Below, piece after piece: positions 33,919 to 46,855 of a stretch of 64,000 bases of DNA (positions are counted from its first letter, which is position 1; each line of letters starts with the position of its first letter). Made by a program: the position numbers and the translations under genes. The stretch is from Scilla litardierei (lineage: Eukaryota > Streptophyta > Magnoliopsida > Asparagales > Asparagaceae): contig CM061142.1 of the NCBI GenBank assembly GCA_030789695.1, forward strand, positions 150,557,266-150,621,265, written 5' to 3'. The notes beneath the pieces were generated by a model that worked only from the letters and a program-made list of their open reading frames with translations, was not told where the DNA came from and ran no database searches.

Positions 33919-34988
33919 AAATCCCCCAAGCTTACCTCTTACTCGTCCTCGAGGAAGACGAATACTAGGCACGCCAGGAGAAAAACAAAAAGAAATAAAA
34001 ATAAAAACAAGAATAAAAGAGAATGGAAATGGATGGAGGGTGCTAAGGTTGTTCGGTCAGATCTTAGGCCTAAGCAGTATATCACGATGCTCTGAATATC
34101 AAAAATACATGCTAATGGAAATTTCAAGTTTTACAGATCATATGTTTAGCATGCAATACAGACAAAAGATAGGGATCTACTGAAATAATGCCATCAACTC
34201 ATATCAATCTCATGCAGTCCATAGAGTCTAGTATAAAAGGAGTTGGAAATGCACTTTTCAATCACAGATACACATGGAGCATATAGAAATCACACAGCAT
34301 GCAGTAGAGAATAGAAAGAATCATGCTATTCAATTATTCATTTCGAGTCACGAAAAATCTCCAAAAACTAAAGTGTTTCGTAAAGTTTAAGTATTATCAA
34401 ATCTTCCCGGTATGCACCGTCTCCACTCTATTGTCATACCCACTCATGTGATCAGTTAGTTCACCCCTCAAGCTTAGCTTGAGGCATCGCATCTAGGAAT
34501 AGGATATGGAAAAATTTTTTCCCAGTATATGTGATAGCTTCTAATGAAAGGATATAAAACGATTTTATTCTTTCTTTTCTTTCTTTTTTCTTTTTCATAT
34601 ATACACACACACACATCTTTTCCATTTTTTTCATTTAGAAGCTATACTTTTTCCATTTGAGATTTTTGGGAAGTGAGATGCGGTAAGGGTAGTTGTAGGG
34701 GTGAAACCAACTGATATTTAGAGAACTGCAAAGATATGTGGAGAAGGAAAATAATAAATCTCTCAGTTCACTCATAAGAGGTGCACAACAGTTTAATACG
34801 ATAATACTCTAACTAAACTCATAACTACCATGGATATTTTCATTCATCTAGATGAATACTGAAAAAGCATGCAGTAATAGGCACAATGGCAACAAGCTAG
34901 CAAATAGAAGTGAATAAGATATACAGCAGATGCTCCAAGTGTTCAAGTGATGCATAAACCTAGCTGCATTACCCAACATAGCGCATAT
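33919..34988 (-). other. 3' untranslated part of the Athila-like element
   Basis: Noncoding DNA between polypurine tract and N1 insertion. Contains (CTTT)n and (CA)n-like runs at 34560-34615. Three copies of 'tcccccaagct' exist in this 3' part: one at the LTR (33922), and two across N1 at 53614 and 53783. Confidence 0.6.
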
Positions 34989-37434
34989 TGAAGGGTTTTC
35001 TAGGACCCTTAGGGCACAAAAAATCTATTTCCGTCCTAAGTCGGATGGAACATAGACATAAAATGCACAGCGAAAGAATAAACAAGTTAATCTAATTATC
35101 ATGTAGTTAAACAATTTAACTTAGCCCTAAGGAACCAGAACCTCTTAGCCAGGATCTCTGTCAACTCGGGGTGGATCTGACCACCCCAAGAGGGATCTAA
35201 ACTACTGCGAATAATTAAAACAAAAGCTTATAAAACACGTACCCAGAATCTCAACCCTAGGGAAGGGCACGATGTTCCGCAACGTCTTCCGAGCCGCTCC
35301 CCGTCCTACGTCGAGCCGCTCCTCGAACCGCTCCGCATCCCGAGGCGAGCAATCCTCGTATCGCCGAGCCAACCACGCACCAAAGAAAGTTTCACTCGAG
35401 TGAAAGCCTTCGCCAAGATTTCGGATCCAAACCCGAACTCCTTCGTGGCTTTGCTAGAGCCCTCAGGAGTAAGGCAGAAATAGAGATTATTAATTTAAGC
35501 CTAGATCCGAGCGTGCTCGAACATTTACGGGAGCCGGTCAGATCTGGAGCTTGGGACAAGTTTCGAGGAGGGGAGCATACCCCTATTTATATAGGAGGCT
35601 GACTGCTTCCATTTACTCAAAATCCGATGTGGAATTCAATTTAGTTTGCCTTTCACAAAGGCCAAACTTCCGTGAATTTTAACTCCCTCACCGTTGAGCT
35701 TCATGATTGATACAACCTATCAATACGAAGGGTGTTCAACGGTGAACTCATAGGAAAAAACGGCTCGTCAATCTGAGTCCGTTTGACCCTCCAATTGATC
35801 GTCCAAAGATCAGCCAAATATCATATTTTCGCAACCAAAACCAGCCGTCAATACAATCTGCCTAGGGTTCGCAATCCTAAGCGTGTGGGGCCCACCAGCG
35901 GACCCCGCTGCCTTGTTTTGCGCATGCGCAAGCCCACTGGGGCACTGACAGCATGCGCCCCAACGGGCGCGTGCTAGACATTCGCCCATTGGGGCGCATG
36001 CTGACGCACGCACCGCAGAAACTTGGGGTGCCTGCAAATAAAAGGGCCCTACCCTTTGGGCTGGGCCAATTAAGGCCCGTTTTTTTTGTGTTTCTCAAAC
36101 AGCAAAAAGCACATGGTCCTGATTTATTTGGGCTTCTATTTAAACACTTTAAATAGACTTAATGTACTCGTTTGGACTCCGTTCCTGACGCGGTTTGAAC
36201 CTGTGTCTAGAGCGGGACGATCTCGTCATGCAGGTAACCCTTTCCTTGCGTTTATTTAACTAAAGATAGTCTTAAAAAATTTTAAACACATTTAATCTCT
36301 TTTTGCATCATATGCAAATTAGTCCCTATCTAAGCTTAAATTGTCATTTGCATCAAAATGCAATTTCCTTTTCCTTTGCATCAAATGCAAATTATTCTCC
36401 CTAACTAATTTCTACCTATTACTAGACGAAGGTCGCACTCTGTGTGAGACCCTACAGCCTGACCCTTACAACAGGTTGGGCTCGAAGCCCTATACGGCAG
36501 TGACCACGAGCAGTGGTTGCCGTCCCTGCTTCAGAATCATAATTATGTGGTTGAATCATCGACATGAGTATTGTCGGGACCACCCTGACTGTGTCCATGA
36601 TGAATTCTGTAGTTTTAGTCTCTTCGTCTAAACTATGTCGTGTAGATCAAGTCTTGGGTACGGTCAAACTGTTAACCCCAATAACTTGACTCCGGTTAGT
36701 TTCTATCGATCTTTAGTTAACTAATGTTGGACTTCTTTCAACATACTCTGATCAGAGATTTTACTAAAGACTGAACTACCTCTACGACACTAACTCCCAT
36801 TGACCGGGAGAAATGAATCCTCTCTTGGTCATTACTCTCCTCGTACGCTTCAAGTGACACCCGATCAAAGACCTTTCGACAGGCCTAGCCTCAAAGCTAG
36901 GTCAGTGATCTAAGTGGCACCGTTCACGCACAGGTTCGTAAAATGACCTCAAGTCAAAAGACCAACTAGCCTATCATCACTGAGAGTTATCATTGACAGA
37001 TTGGTTAATATAACCATATGATAACTCTTGTGGATCATTCAGTCAACTCATTCTCTAATGATCACCTATGTATTGTCTTCAACTTTGCCAAGTCAAATGA
37101 TCATGTTATCATCGCCACCGCTAAACAGTGAAGACTAAGACACAATGCTCTATCCTATGCTTCGATATCATTGTCTCGAAACATCTACGACTACGAACCC
37201 TTTTAGAATTATGCTACATACGGTCAAACATTTCGCCATGATCGAGATACTCATCTCGATACATGTTTGTCCTTGCGTAAAGTCTCAGGACTTTACCTAA
37301 GTTAATATATAATGTTAACTACATTATAAAATAACTTAGATAAATTATTACCAAACAGCTTACTGTTATTTTGAACAAGACGTTTGTGCTATTCACACAG
37401 AGATAAATAGCCTCGAGTGCATCATCTTTCTACA
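34989..37434 (-). repeat. N1 left LTR (2446 bp)
   Basis: Bounded by TGAAGGG and TTTCTACA. A TATA box (minus strand TATATAAATAGG) lies at 35594-35583. A cluster of GCATGC-type palindromes lies upstream of it at 35915-36005. Downstream parts match the N1 right LTR and both N2 LTRs. Confidence 0.9.
35915..36005. promoter_or_regulatory. GCGCATGC palindromes in N1 left LTR
   Basis: TTGCGCATGCGCAA (35918-35931) is a perfect 14-bp palindrome. GCATGCGCCCCAA (35951-35963) and TTGGGGCGCATGC (35989-36001) are perfect reverse complements. The corresponding part of the N1 right LTR (51900-51965) has only fragments of them, and N2 has unrelated palindromes there. Confidence 0.75.
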
Positions 37435-37524
37435 TCTCCCACTTGCACTCAGGCCTATTTATTTCGGTATCTTATACCGTTTTTACACATAAGTCTTTCT
37501 AGACTTCATGTGGTAGAGCCTTCG
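37435..37524 (-). other. N1 internal region, left piece
   Basis: Starts with the polypurine tract complement 'tctcccacttgcac' and matches N2 at 58305 onward until the N3 insertion at 37525. Confidence 0.85.
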
Positions 37525-37863
37525 TGTCACGCCCCGCTTCCCTAAAATGGAGGCGAGACGTGAGAAGGTCCGCTCAGACTTGGAGCTGTGAGGCTTCAGT
37601 CTGTAAAGCGTCTGGATTTAAACCGGTAGAGGTCCCTGCAAGTGCGATACGGAACAAAAATAATAATAAAGAAAGAGACATAAATAACCAATCTCAGAAT
37701 GTCCAAAAATAAGTTCCAACATCACAGAAAAGCCACCAGGCTGGAAGAAAAGAGTCTAAAGGCCCAAGCATAGCCAACAAAGTCAAACGTACAGAAAACA
37801 AAGTAATGGTGCTACGCACCGACAACTAACAGCAACCAAAAGCAAAGCAACTCAGAACAGTCT

Positions 37864-38076
37864 CTAAGACTGGTCTCCGATGTCCTCAAACTCCTCGTCA
37901 AACGTAGGCTCAGGCTCAGTGTCAGTGAACACCTCGTCCTCAGCAACGGTCTCTGGCTCAGGGTCTAACATGTGACACCCAAAAGAGAGAGGGACACATG
38001 TCAGCAAGTCTACAAAGACTTGTGCAAGGAAACTGAAAGTAAAGCAAATCAACCTAGCAGTTCTAACATGATGCAA
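37864..38076 (-). other. Conserved 70-codon acidic open frame in N3 LTR
   Basis: Starts MHHVRTARLICF, hydrophobic in the middle, and ends in an acidic tail (DPEPETVAEDEVFTD then FDEEFEDIGDQ). The twin at 44328-44540 in the other LTR differs by only a few residues. Preservation may simply reflect LTR similarity. No family recognised. Confidence 0.25.
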
Positions 38077-39245
38077 ATGACATGGCAGTTAAAGTATGAG
38101 TGCAACAGGTAAAGTAAAGTACAACAAGCATCTAGCATGGCATGGCAAGAGTAGCAAACTACTAACATTCACAAGTCACGTTTTCATGTCGTGCACAGAG
38201 TTCACGCCTTACAGCTGAAGTGGCTGTACGGGCACACTTCTACACTGAGTGGTCACTCAACCCTACCCCTCCACGTGTATCGAGCCAGGGCTTTACCCCT
38301 GAACATGATTGCTCGCTTCTGGATCACGAGCCAGGAAGTGTTTTTGGCATAGGGTTGTGCCTGCAACGCAGGTGCCTAGCCTGAACAAGCAAGTACAAGT
38401 ATAGTAGCGTGTGCTACGAATGAAACAATCAGACATGGATGGCAGACATGGCAAGCTGTAATTTGAATGCATTCAAATAAGGAATTTAAACATGGCAGTT
38501 ACAAATACATGGATGACATGGCAGCATGAACAAAACATGTAAAAGGGGTTGGGTCTAGCTTCGTTGTCAAGCTAGATCAAGTGAGGTGACGGATCTAGTT
38601 TCATTGTCAAACTAGATCAAATAGGCGTCTAAGCAGCTATTATTTCACTGCCTAGTCTCTTTTATGCTACGGTACAAAAGTGGCCTAAAACATGGCCTAG
38701 ACAAGCAACGGGCAAGTTTCACTTGCCTGAATTCAAACGTCTGAAAAACACTGTCCACAGAGTCCAAAGTCACAAACAACCTACATGCACAAGTCCACCA
38801 GCCTACACTTCCAATTTAAATTATCTTAATTAGTGATTCTAAAACATTTAAAAACATCAATTTTAATCTTGTTTAACAGGCTGTGGTTGGGGGTCCTAGG
38901 GGTGCAAAACGTTACCTCAACACGACGCGAAAGCTACACTGACGTCGGGTAGCGACGCCAGGGGTTGGAATATAAGAACGTGCTCCTAGTCCAATTTCCA
39001 GATCAGATTCCTCGCTCGAATAGTTTGGGCAGCAACCAGATCAACGAACCAAGATTCCAATGCTAGCACGTGCGACGAAGGGCTACGACGTGTCGCAACA
39101 TCGTAATCAGCAAAACAACGGAGAGGAAACACTTGGGTGGGGCCCACAGCAGTTCTAGGGGTCAATGGGGGACCCACAACACCTCTGGAGAACTTGGGGG
39201 GCCCACGGAGGCAAGCGGTGCGACGGATGCGGGGTTGCGACGAAA

Positions 39246-39668
39246 GTCGTTCGGTCAGACCGACCCGCTGCGAGGATTTCTCTCGGTCAGACCAAGAGAG
39301 CACAGCGGTCGGTCGGTCGCAGCATTGCGAGGATGCGGGCTCTCGGTCGCAGCGGGCCGCTGCGAGGAATTCCTTCGGTCGGGTGCTTGGGAGCGAGGGT
39401 TGCAACGCGCGGGGTTGCAACGGATCGGTGGTTTGGTGCGGAGCAGGGGAGCGGGTGGGTCAGACCGAGCGGGGGCATCGGTTGTTGTGGGGGTTGCAAC
39501 GTTGCAGTTGCAACGTTGCGGAGCGGAGCGGCGATGCGGGGAAATCTCTCGGTCAGACCGAGAGGGGCTCTCGGTCGTAGCAGGGAGCGGGGGTTGCAAG
39601 GATGCGGCTGGCGACTGGGTGCGGAGCGGAGCAGCGATGCGGGGCGGGGCCTCGGTCAGACCGAGGGA
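39246..39668. promoter_or_regulatory. TCGGTCAGACCGA repeats, N3 left LTR
   Basis: Perfect 6+1+6 inverted repeats at 39251-39263, 39549-39561 and 39652-39664, with one-base variants at 39283 and 39456. GCAACGTTGC palindromes occur near 39495. The cluster lies downstream of the LTR's TATA on the minus strand, so it would be transcribed. Confidence 0.75.
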
Positions 39669-40399
39669 AAACAAGGGAAAACGTCGGTCGGTGCTGGGGG
39701 GGTGCGGCTGTGACGAACGTCGCAAGTTGCAATGCGAAAGTTTGGGTGGTTTTGTGACGGCTAGGGCTTGTTTGTTTGAGGGAAATGGGTATCCTAAGCC
39801 TCCTATATATAGTGTAGGTTGGTTTGACCAAGTCTAGGGTTTAATTTGAATTAAAATTGCTTTTTAATCAATTTTAAACCCAAAATATCACCCACACTAT
39901 ATCTCAAGCAATAGGGGTGCGGCCAAGGGGCTAGGATTTGGGTCAAAAATGTCTTGAAGAATTATAATCTCATAGAAATTATATTTGGCTAAAAATACTT
40001 GAAAACTTAGTAGTTAAAAATATTATAAGCTTTGCTAAAAATGTAAAATAGGTCAAATGAAATCCAAAAATTGTGAAATAAATATTGGGGTGATCGGGAC
40101 GACGGGAGAAAGAAAACTAAGAAAACGGATCTCAATTTCGACGCCGAGTGACGAAACTAAAAATAGAAACGTCTCACGTCAAAAGTGAAAATCACAACCT
40201 CTCTTCGAATAAGATCAAATCGTGGGAGAACGACCCGAGAAATGTTGTTCCAAATTAGTGCCACAATTTAATACTCTCAGAGAAGAACACAACGACATAT
40301 CACACCATAGTGTTCAAAAACAAACAAAGTCTAAAACAAATACGTGCACGGTCAACAGCACGTGCATGAAGAAGGTTCGATCGGAAAGCGACCGTTACA

Positions 40400-43300
40400 T
40401 CCTCCCCACCTTAGAAAAAAGTCCGTCCTCGGACTTTCTAACTATAAGTATAATTCTAGCCAGACTAGTAGCTATCCCGATCACATCACACTATAATTCT
40501 ACCAGGTATAGTCATTACAAATGCTTATACATGCACTAGGTAGTCAAACAATAACTCTGCTAACATGTATATATTCACGCACATATTTCAATCATATGCT
40601 TACATCCCTTATATAACTACTACTTACCTAGCACAAATCAATAGTTCAGATACTCACATAAGATTAGTCTCACACTAGCGAATACAATCATTGCTCTGCG
40701 TATAGATAGCTACCTATGCACAAAACAAACATGTGTATACTACTCCCTAATATTCATCCGATACCAAACACCTCAACACTTGTAGTCACACCATACCATT
40801 ATTAAATCAAGTTTTACTATATCTAATATACATTCACCACTACTTTAATTTCACAATATATAGTCATTCAAATGCATTTTACCATAACTTCACATCATAT
40901 ACGGCCCAATAACTATACTCACGACACGCCACACATATCATAGTCACCAATACCTATAACTAAGCACATACTTACCCGTGCATGGTGCACACACACGCAC
41001 ACGCTAACATTTCATTCATATATACCAATCATACCACTATATACTCAGCACATCTACACACCTAGTTTAGCTAGCACACATACGTTCACACAGGCAAGTC
41101 CTTAGTAAATAACTATACCACAACCAACACTTATAACTATATACTGGTATAGCGACCCACAATCATGTGCGTAACACAACCAGGCACACACAATCTTATC
41201 ACTATACATACATCATCCATAGATATATTCATGGCACTACACGCAACCACAGACATATGTAACAATATACTTAGAGTATACCCACTCAAGCTTGAGTGAG
41301 ACTCAAAACACATATCAGACTACTCTATATACGTAACACGGTATTTATACCTATACCAATACCACTCCAAGGTTTACACACATCTACCAATATAACCATA
41401 TACATACTATAATGTCAATCACACTTAATATCTAGCCAGGTAACACCCACATAGTTCAATCACTTTATATACCATAATATTAATACAGACATCAACACAC
41501 GTATAATTATAATACCCTCACTAATACATGCATTCACCGTATAGTCACACACATGTAGAACATATATTCACACCATATCCTACTACCTATAATTAGTATA
41601 CCAACACATCTACTTCATACATAGTTTAAGATATACAATAGTCGTGTATACCTCATGGTATACACGCATACAACATCCCGTTAAAGCAAGCAATACCAAT
41701 CAAAATTATAATCCTACTACCATATGTATATCACTTATATACTCATGCAGCAAATACATAACTACTTACGTCTAAGCACAATACGTATCTACGTACGTGC
41801 ACATACTCACACGTACTAACATATAGGTCATATAATAGGCCTACCCCTTAACTATACGTACACCTATTATTATCACACCTAACATACACATAGCTTTACC
41901 AACATATTATTTCAACCATTACAAGTATCTCTAACTACATACACCCCATTAGATATTCCAACACTGATTCTTATGTACACAGACGTCTCTAGAGTGGTAT
42001 AGCTATCCACACACATATCTATAAATACTAACACACATACAACTTCATAACATCATGAATAACTCTGAGTATGTATATATCACACAATAGGAAAACATTA
42101 CCATACTACAGGGGAGTACGCTCATTCAAGCCCACACACTCAACTTAGGTACATACACCACGACAACATCACAAAGGTCTAAGGGCCTACTAACAAATTA
42201 GAGTTGACACGGTCATTGACGAGCACTAAAGCCTAAGCAATAGAGGGAGACCGAGGTCGATAGCGTGACGAGGGACGGATCGATAAGCACGAGTTCAGAT
42301 AGGACGAATATAAGGAGACAGCTTGGTTAGGTGAAACAGTGACTCACTTGTGAATGTTTAGGTAGAGGAAAGGAAGGTGTAGTAATACCCTTATAGGATA
42401 CAGAAAAGTAGTGTAAATAACATAAGCTAAAATACGTGAAATTTGAAAACTATCGTACTTCAAAAGTTCAAGTCTCCTTCTGTATAAAAAGAATTTTCTT
42501 GGATGTCGATAAAACAAGTTGTTCGAAACAAGTTTGAGTCGATTATACATAATAAGAGAAAATGGTTTATTGGCTTATTGAATAATCATTATAAAGAAGG
42601 AGTAAAACATTCACACGAACATTAAGGACATATGTTAGAAAATATTATGCGGCAGTAATTTAAAAATTTTGGCAAGAGTTTCGAAATTCAAAGAATAAAA
42701 TCAGGTCAACTATAGTGTGGAGAATTTATGCTCATGCTAAATGTTTTCCAAGTCTTAAAACTGGAGAGAAATTTCAAATAAACAATATTGGAAATACTTT
42801 TAGAGAAACCCGGTTTTGCCAACAGAAACTGATTTATACAAAGATCTTAACATACGAGCACAACGAGCCTGGTACAGATATATAAAAATAATTGAAATTC
42901 TATTTTAGTTTAGAAATTATTCTAAAAGTATGTATGGTGAACGGAAAGATAATAATAACTTAGTAGTAGAATTATCAAAATTGGTAATAAAGCTTTAAAA
43001 CCGAATTATAGAGGGTCTAGATCAGGAAGTGGTTATGAAATAGTAATTTTACAAAAATCTGAAATATGGAAAACGATGAGCATAAAATCGACTTGCTAAA
43101 AGCTGAAGTCCCATGTGACTTGAGAAGTATATTAAAAGTAAGCGTGATGTGTCATTCGAATGGCATAAATAAGAAAAGAAAATTATAAATCGAATTGGGT
43201 AAAATAAAAGTACGGTTCAGAACAAAATTAGTATATGAAGGGACAAGGTATTTACATAGGTACGAAAAGTATATGCTGGAAAAATATCATAAGCTAGTAT

Positions 43301-43987
43301 TCAAAAATCTCGACAAAAGTTTTAAAAATTTAAGTCAACGAAAGAGTATGAAGCCTAAGTGTATATATATTAAAATTTTCGAACAAATTTAAACTTAGGG
43401 AAAGAGGAAATCGAAAAATACTCTTAGAAAATTCAAGATTTGTAACTGAGAGATTCGAAAATTGACGACGATCGTCATGAGGCGATCTCGTGAATCGAGG
43501 CAAGGAAAATGGTCGGAAGATCAAAACATACATACGCATAGGATATGACCCAGGAAAATCTACGGGGAAACTCCTACGGTCGACCAACTAAAGATTAAGA
43601 AACTTGGCACTACGACTTCCTAATGAACAAGACTGTAATGAAATGCGTTCAGCTTGGCCCGAAATCGATGAACCCAAGCGAACGACTAAAGAAATTTTAG
43701 AAGTCTAATATGGTCAGGGCTAGGCAAGAACCACTAAGGTAACTCCTAAGACGATTAAATCAATTCCTAACATGGAGTCTAACTAACAATCAGGGACCTC
43801 TAAATAGCAAGCACAGACGTCTAGCTAAGTCTTCTTACCACCTAGTGGCATAGAAAAACGATTAGGACTAGGCTCAAGGCTTATGACTCGGATGTTGCAA
43901 TTTATTTAATGGACATTCCATAGTTATTATCGTTGTTCCGATAATTCGCAGTTGCAAGACGGACCTGCATGGGCCACCAACAAAACC
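40400..43987 (-). other. N3 internal region, noncoding
   Basis: From about 40440 to 42190 the plus strand is strongly G-poor, composed mainly of A, C and T in 'tacacatac'-like phrases without strict periodicity. From about 42540 to 43600 composition turns to A-rich with more G. No coding domain. The position next to the right LTR (43965-43987) has no obvious tRNA-Met primer site. Confidence 0.75.
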
Positions 43988-46855
43988 TGTCATGCTTCAC
44001 TTCCCTAAAATGGAGGCGAGACGTGAGAAGGTCTGCTCAGACTTGGAGCTGTGAGGCTCCAGTCTGTAAAGCGTCTGGATTTAAACCGGGTAGAGGTCCC
44101 TGCAAGTGCGATACAGAACAAAAATAATAATAAAGAAAGAGACATAAATAACCAATCTCAGAATGTCCAAAAATAAGTCCCAACATCACAGAAAAGCCAC
44201 CAGGCTGGAAGAAAAGAGTCTAAAGGCCCAAGCATGGCCAACAAAGTCAAACGTATAGAAAACAAAGTAATGGTGCTACGCACCGACAACTAACAGCAAC
44301 CAAAAGCAAAGCAACTCAGAACAGTCTCTAATACTGGTCTCCGATGTCCTCAAACTCCTCGTCAAACGTAGGCTCAGGCTCAGCGTCAGTGAACACCTCG
44401 TCCTCAGCAACGGTCTCTGGCTCAGGGTCTAACATGTGACACCCAAAAGAGAGAGGGACACATGTCAGCAAGTCTACAAAGACTTGTGCAAGGAAACTGA
44501 AAGTAAAGCAAAGCAACCTAGCAGTTCTAGCATGATGCAAATGACATGGCAGTTAAAGTATAAGTGCAACAGGTAAAGTAAAGTACAATAAGCATCTAGC
44601 ATGGCATGGCAAGAGTAGCAAACTACTAACATTCACAAGTCACGTTTTCATGTCGTTCACAGAGTTCACGCCTTACAGCTGAAGTGGCTGTACGGGCACA
44701 CTTCTACGCTGAGTGGTCACTCAACCCTACCCCTCCACGTGTATCGAGCCAGGGCTTTACCCCCGAACATGAATGCTCGCTTCTGGATCACGAGCCAGGA
44801 AGTGTTTTTTGGCATAAGGTTATGCCTGCAACGCAGGTGCCTAGCCTGAACAAGCAAGTACAAGTATAGTAGCGTGTGCTACGAATGCAACAATCAGACA
44901 TGGATGGCTTAACATGGCAAGCTGTAATTTGAATGCATTCAGATAAGGAATTTAAACATGGCAGTTACAAATACTTGGATGACATGGCAGCATGAACAAA
45001 ACAAGTAAAAGGGGTTGGGTCTAGCTTCGTTGTCAAGCTAGATCAAGTGAGGTGACGGATCTAGTTTCATTGTCAAACTAGATCAAATAGGCGTCTAGGC
45101 AGCTATCATTTCACTGCCTAGTCTCTTTTATGCTACGGTACAAAAGTGGCCTAAAACATGGCCTAGACAAGCAACGGGCAAGTTTCACTTGCCTGAATTC
45201 AAACGTCTGAAAAACACCGTCCACAGAGTCCAAAGTCACAAACAACCTACGTGCACAAGTCCACCAGCCTACATTCCCAATTTAAATTATCTTAATTAGT
45301 GATTCTAAAACATTTAAAAACATCAATTTTAATCTTGTTTAACAGGCTGTGGTTGGGGGTCCTAGGGGTACAAAACGTTACCTCAACACGACGCGAAAGC
45401 TACACTGGCATCGGGTAGCGACGCCAGGGGTTGGAATATAAGAACGCGCTCCTAGTCCAATTTCCAGATCAGATTCCTCGCTCGAATAGTTTGGGCAGCA
45501 ACCAGATCAACGAACCAAGATTCCAATGCTAGCACGTGCGACGAAGGGCCACGACGTGTCGCAACGTTGTAATCGGCAAAACAACGGAGAGGAAACACTT
45601 GGGTGGGACCCCCATCAGTTCTAGGGGTCAATGGGGGACCCACAACACCTTTGGAGAACTTGGGGGGCCCACGGAGGCAAGCGGTGCGACGGATGCGGGG
45701 TTGCAAAGAAAGTCGCTCGGTCAGACCGAGCCGCTGCGAGGATTTCTCTCGGTCAGACCGAGAGAGCACAGCGGTCGGTCGGGCGCAGCGCTGCGGGGAT
45801 GCGGGCTCTCGGTCGCAGCGGGCCGCTGCGAGGAATTCCTTCGGTCGGGCGCTTGGGAGCGAGGGTTACAACGCGCGGGGTTGCAACGGAGCGAGGGTTT
45901 GGTGCGGAGCGGGGGAGCGGGTCGGTCAGACCGAGCGGGGGCGTCGGTCGCTGCGGGGATTGCAACGTTGCAGTTGCAACGTTACGGAGCGGAGCGGCGA
46001 TGCGGGAAAATCTCTCGGTCAGACCGAGAGGGGCTCTCGGTCGTAGCGGGGAGCGGGGGTTGCAACGATGCGGCGGGCGACTGGGTGCGGAGCGGAGCGG
46101 TGATGCGGGGCGGGGCCTCGGTCAGACCGAGGAAAAACAAGGGAAAACGTCGGTTGGTGCGGGGGTGCAGCTGCGACGAATGTCGTATGTTGCAATGCGA
46201 AAGTTTGGGGGGTTTTGTGACGGCTAGGGCTTGTTTGCTTGAGTGAAATGGGTATCCTAAGCCTCCTATATATAGTGTAGGTGGGTTTGACCAAGTCTAG
46301 GGTCTAATTTGAATTAAAATTGCTTTTTAATCAATTTTAAACCGAAAATATCACCCACACTATATCTCAAGCAATAGGGGTGCTGCCAAGGGGCTAGGAT
46401 TTGGGTCAAAAATGTTTTGAAGAATTATAATCTCATAGAAATTATATTTGGCTAAAAATACTTGAAAACTTAGTAGTTAAAAATATTATTAGCTTTGCTA
46501 AAAATGTAAAATAGATCAAATGCAATCCAAAAATTTTGAAATAAATATTGGGGTGATCGGGACGACGGGAGAAAGAAAACTAATAAGACGGATCTCAATT
46601 TCGACGCCGAGTGACGAAACTAAAAATAGAAACGTCTCACGTCAAAAGTGAAAATCACAACCTCTCTTCGAATAAGATCAAATCATGGGAGAACGACCCG
46701 AGAAATATCGTTCCAAATTAGTGCCACAATTTAATACTCTCAGAGACGAACACAACGACATATCACACCGTAGTGTTCAAAAACAAACAAAGTCTAAAAC
46801 AAATACGTGCACAGCACGTGCACGAAGAAGGTACGATCGGAAAGCGACCGTTACA
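43988..46855 (-). repeat. N3 right LTR
   Basis: Matches the left LTR at nearly all positions. Five perfect TCGGTCAGACCGA repeats at 45717, 45749, 45922, 46015 and 46118. TATA (minus strand) at about 46275-46264. Confidence 0.95.

Larger units (their letters stand above)
37525..40399 (-). repeat. N3 left LTR
   Basis: Near-identical to 43988-46855. A TATA box (minus strand TATATATAGG) lies at 39811-39802. A GC-rich core at 39070-39740 carries TCGGTCAGACCGA repeats and is open in several frames because stops are rare in it. Confidence 0.95.
37525..46855 (-). mobile_element. N3, coding-free LTR retrotransposon inserted in N1
   Basis: LTRs of 2875 and 2868 bp (37525-40399 and 43988-46855) start TGTCA and end CGTTACA, with CTTCG / CTTCT flanks. 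The intact N2 copy shows the unoccupied site ('gccttcgtgagtggatctgc'). The minus strand has a polypurine tract (AAGGTGGGGAGGA) next to the left LTR. The 3.6-kb interior codes for no retrotransposon protein. The LTRs are very alike, so this is probably the youngest insertion. Terminal sequence resembles Gypsy LTRs, but the family cannot be assigned firmly. Confidence 0.9.

Noticed and set aside
39070..39837. Long GC-rich open frames (up to 255 codons) in the N3 LTR, with twins at 45536-46246
   Set aside because: Several frames on both strands are open at once, the peptides are low-complexity and arginine/glycine-rich, and the DNA is an LTR with palindromic repeats. Lack of stops follows from GC content.
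43195..43392. 65-codon plus-strand frame in N3 interior
   Set aside because: A-rich, lysine-rich composition in a region without conserved coding, and the element is oriented on the other strand.
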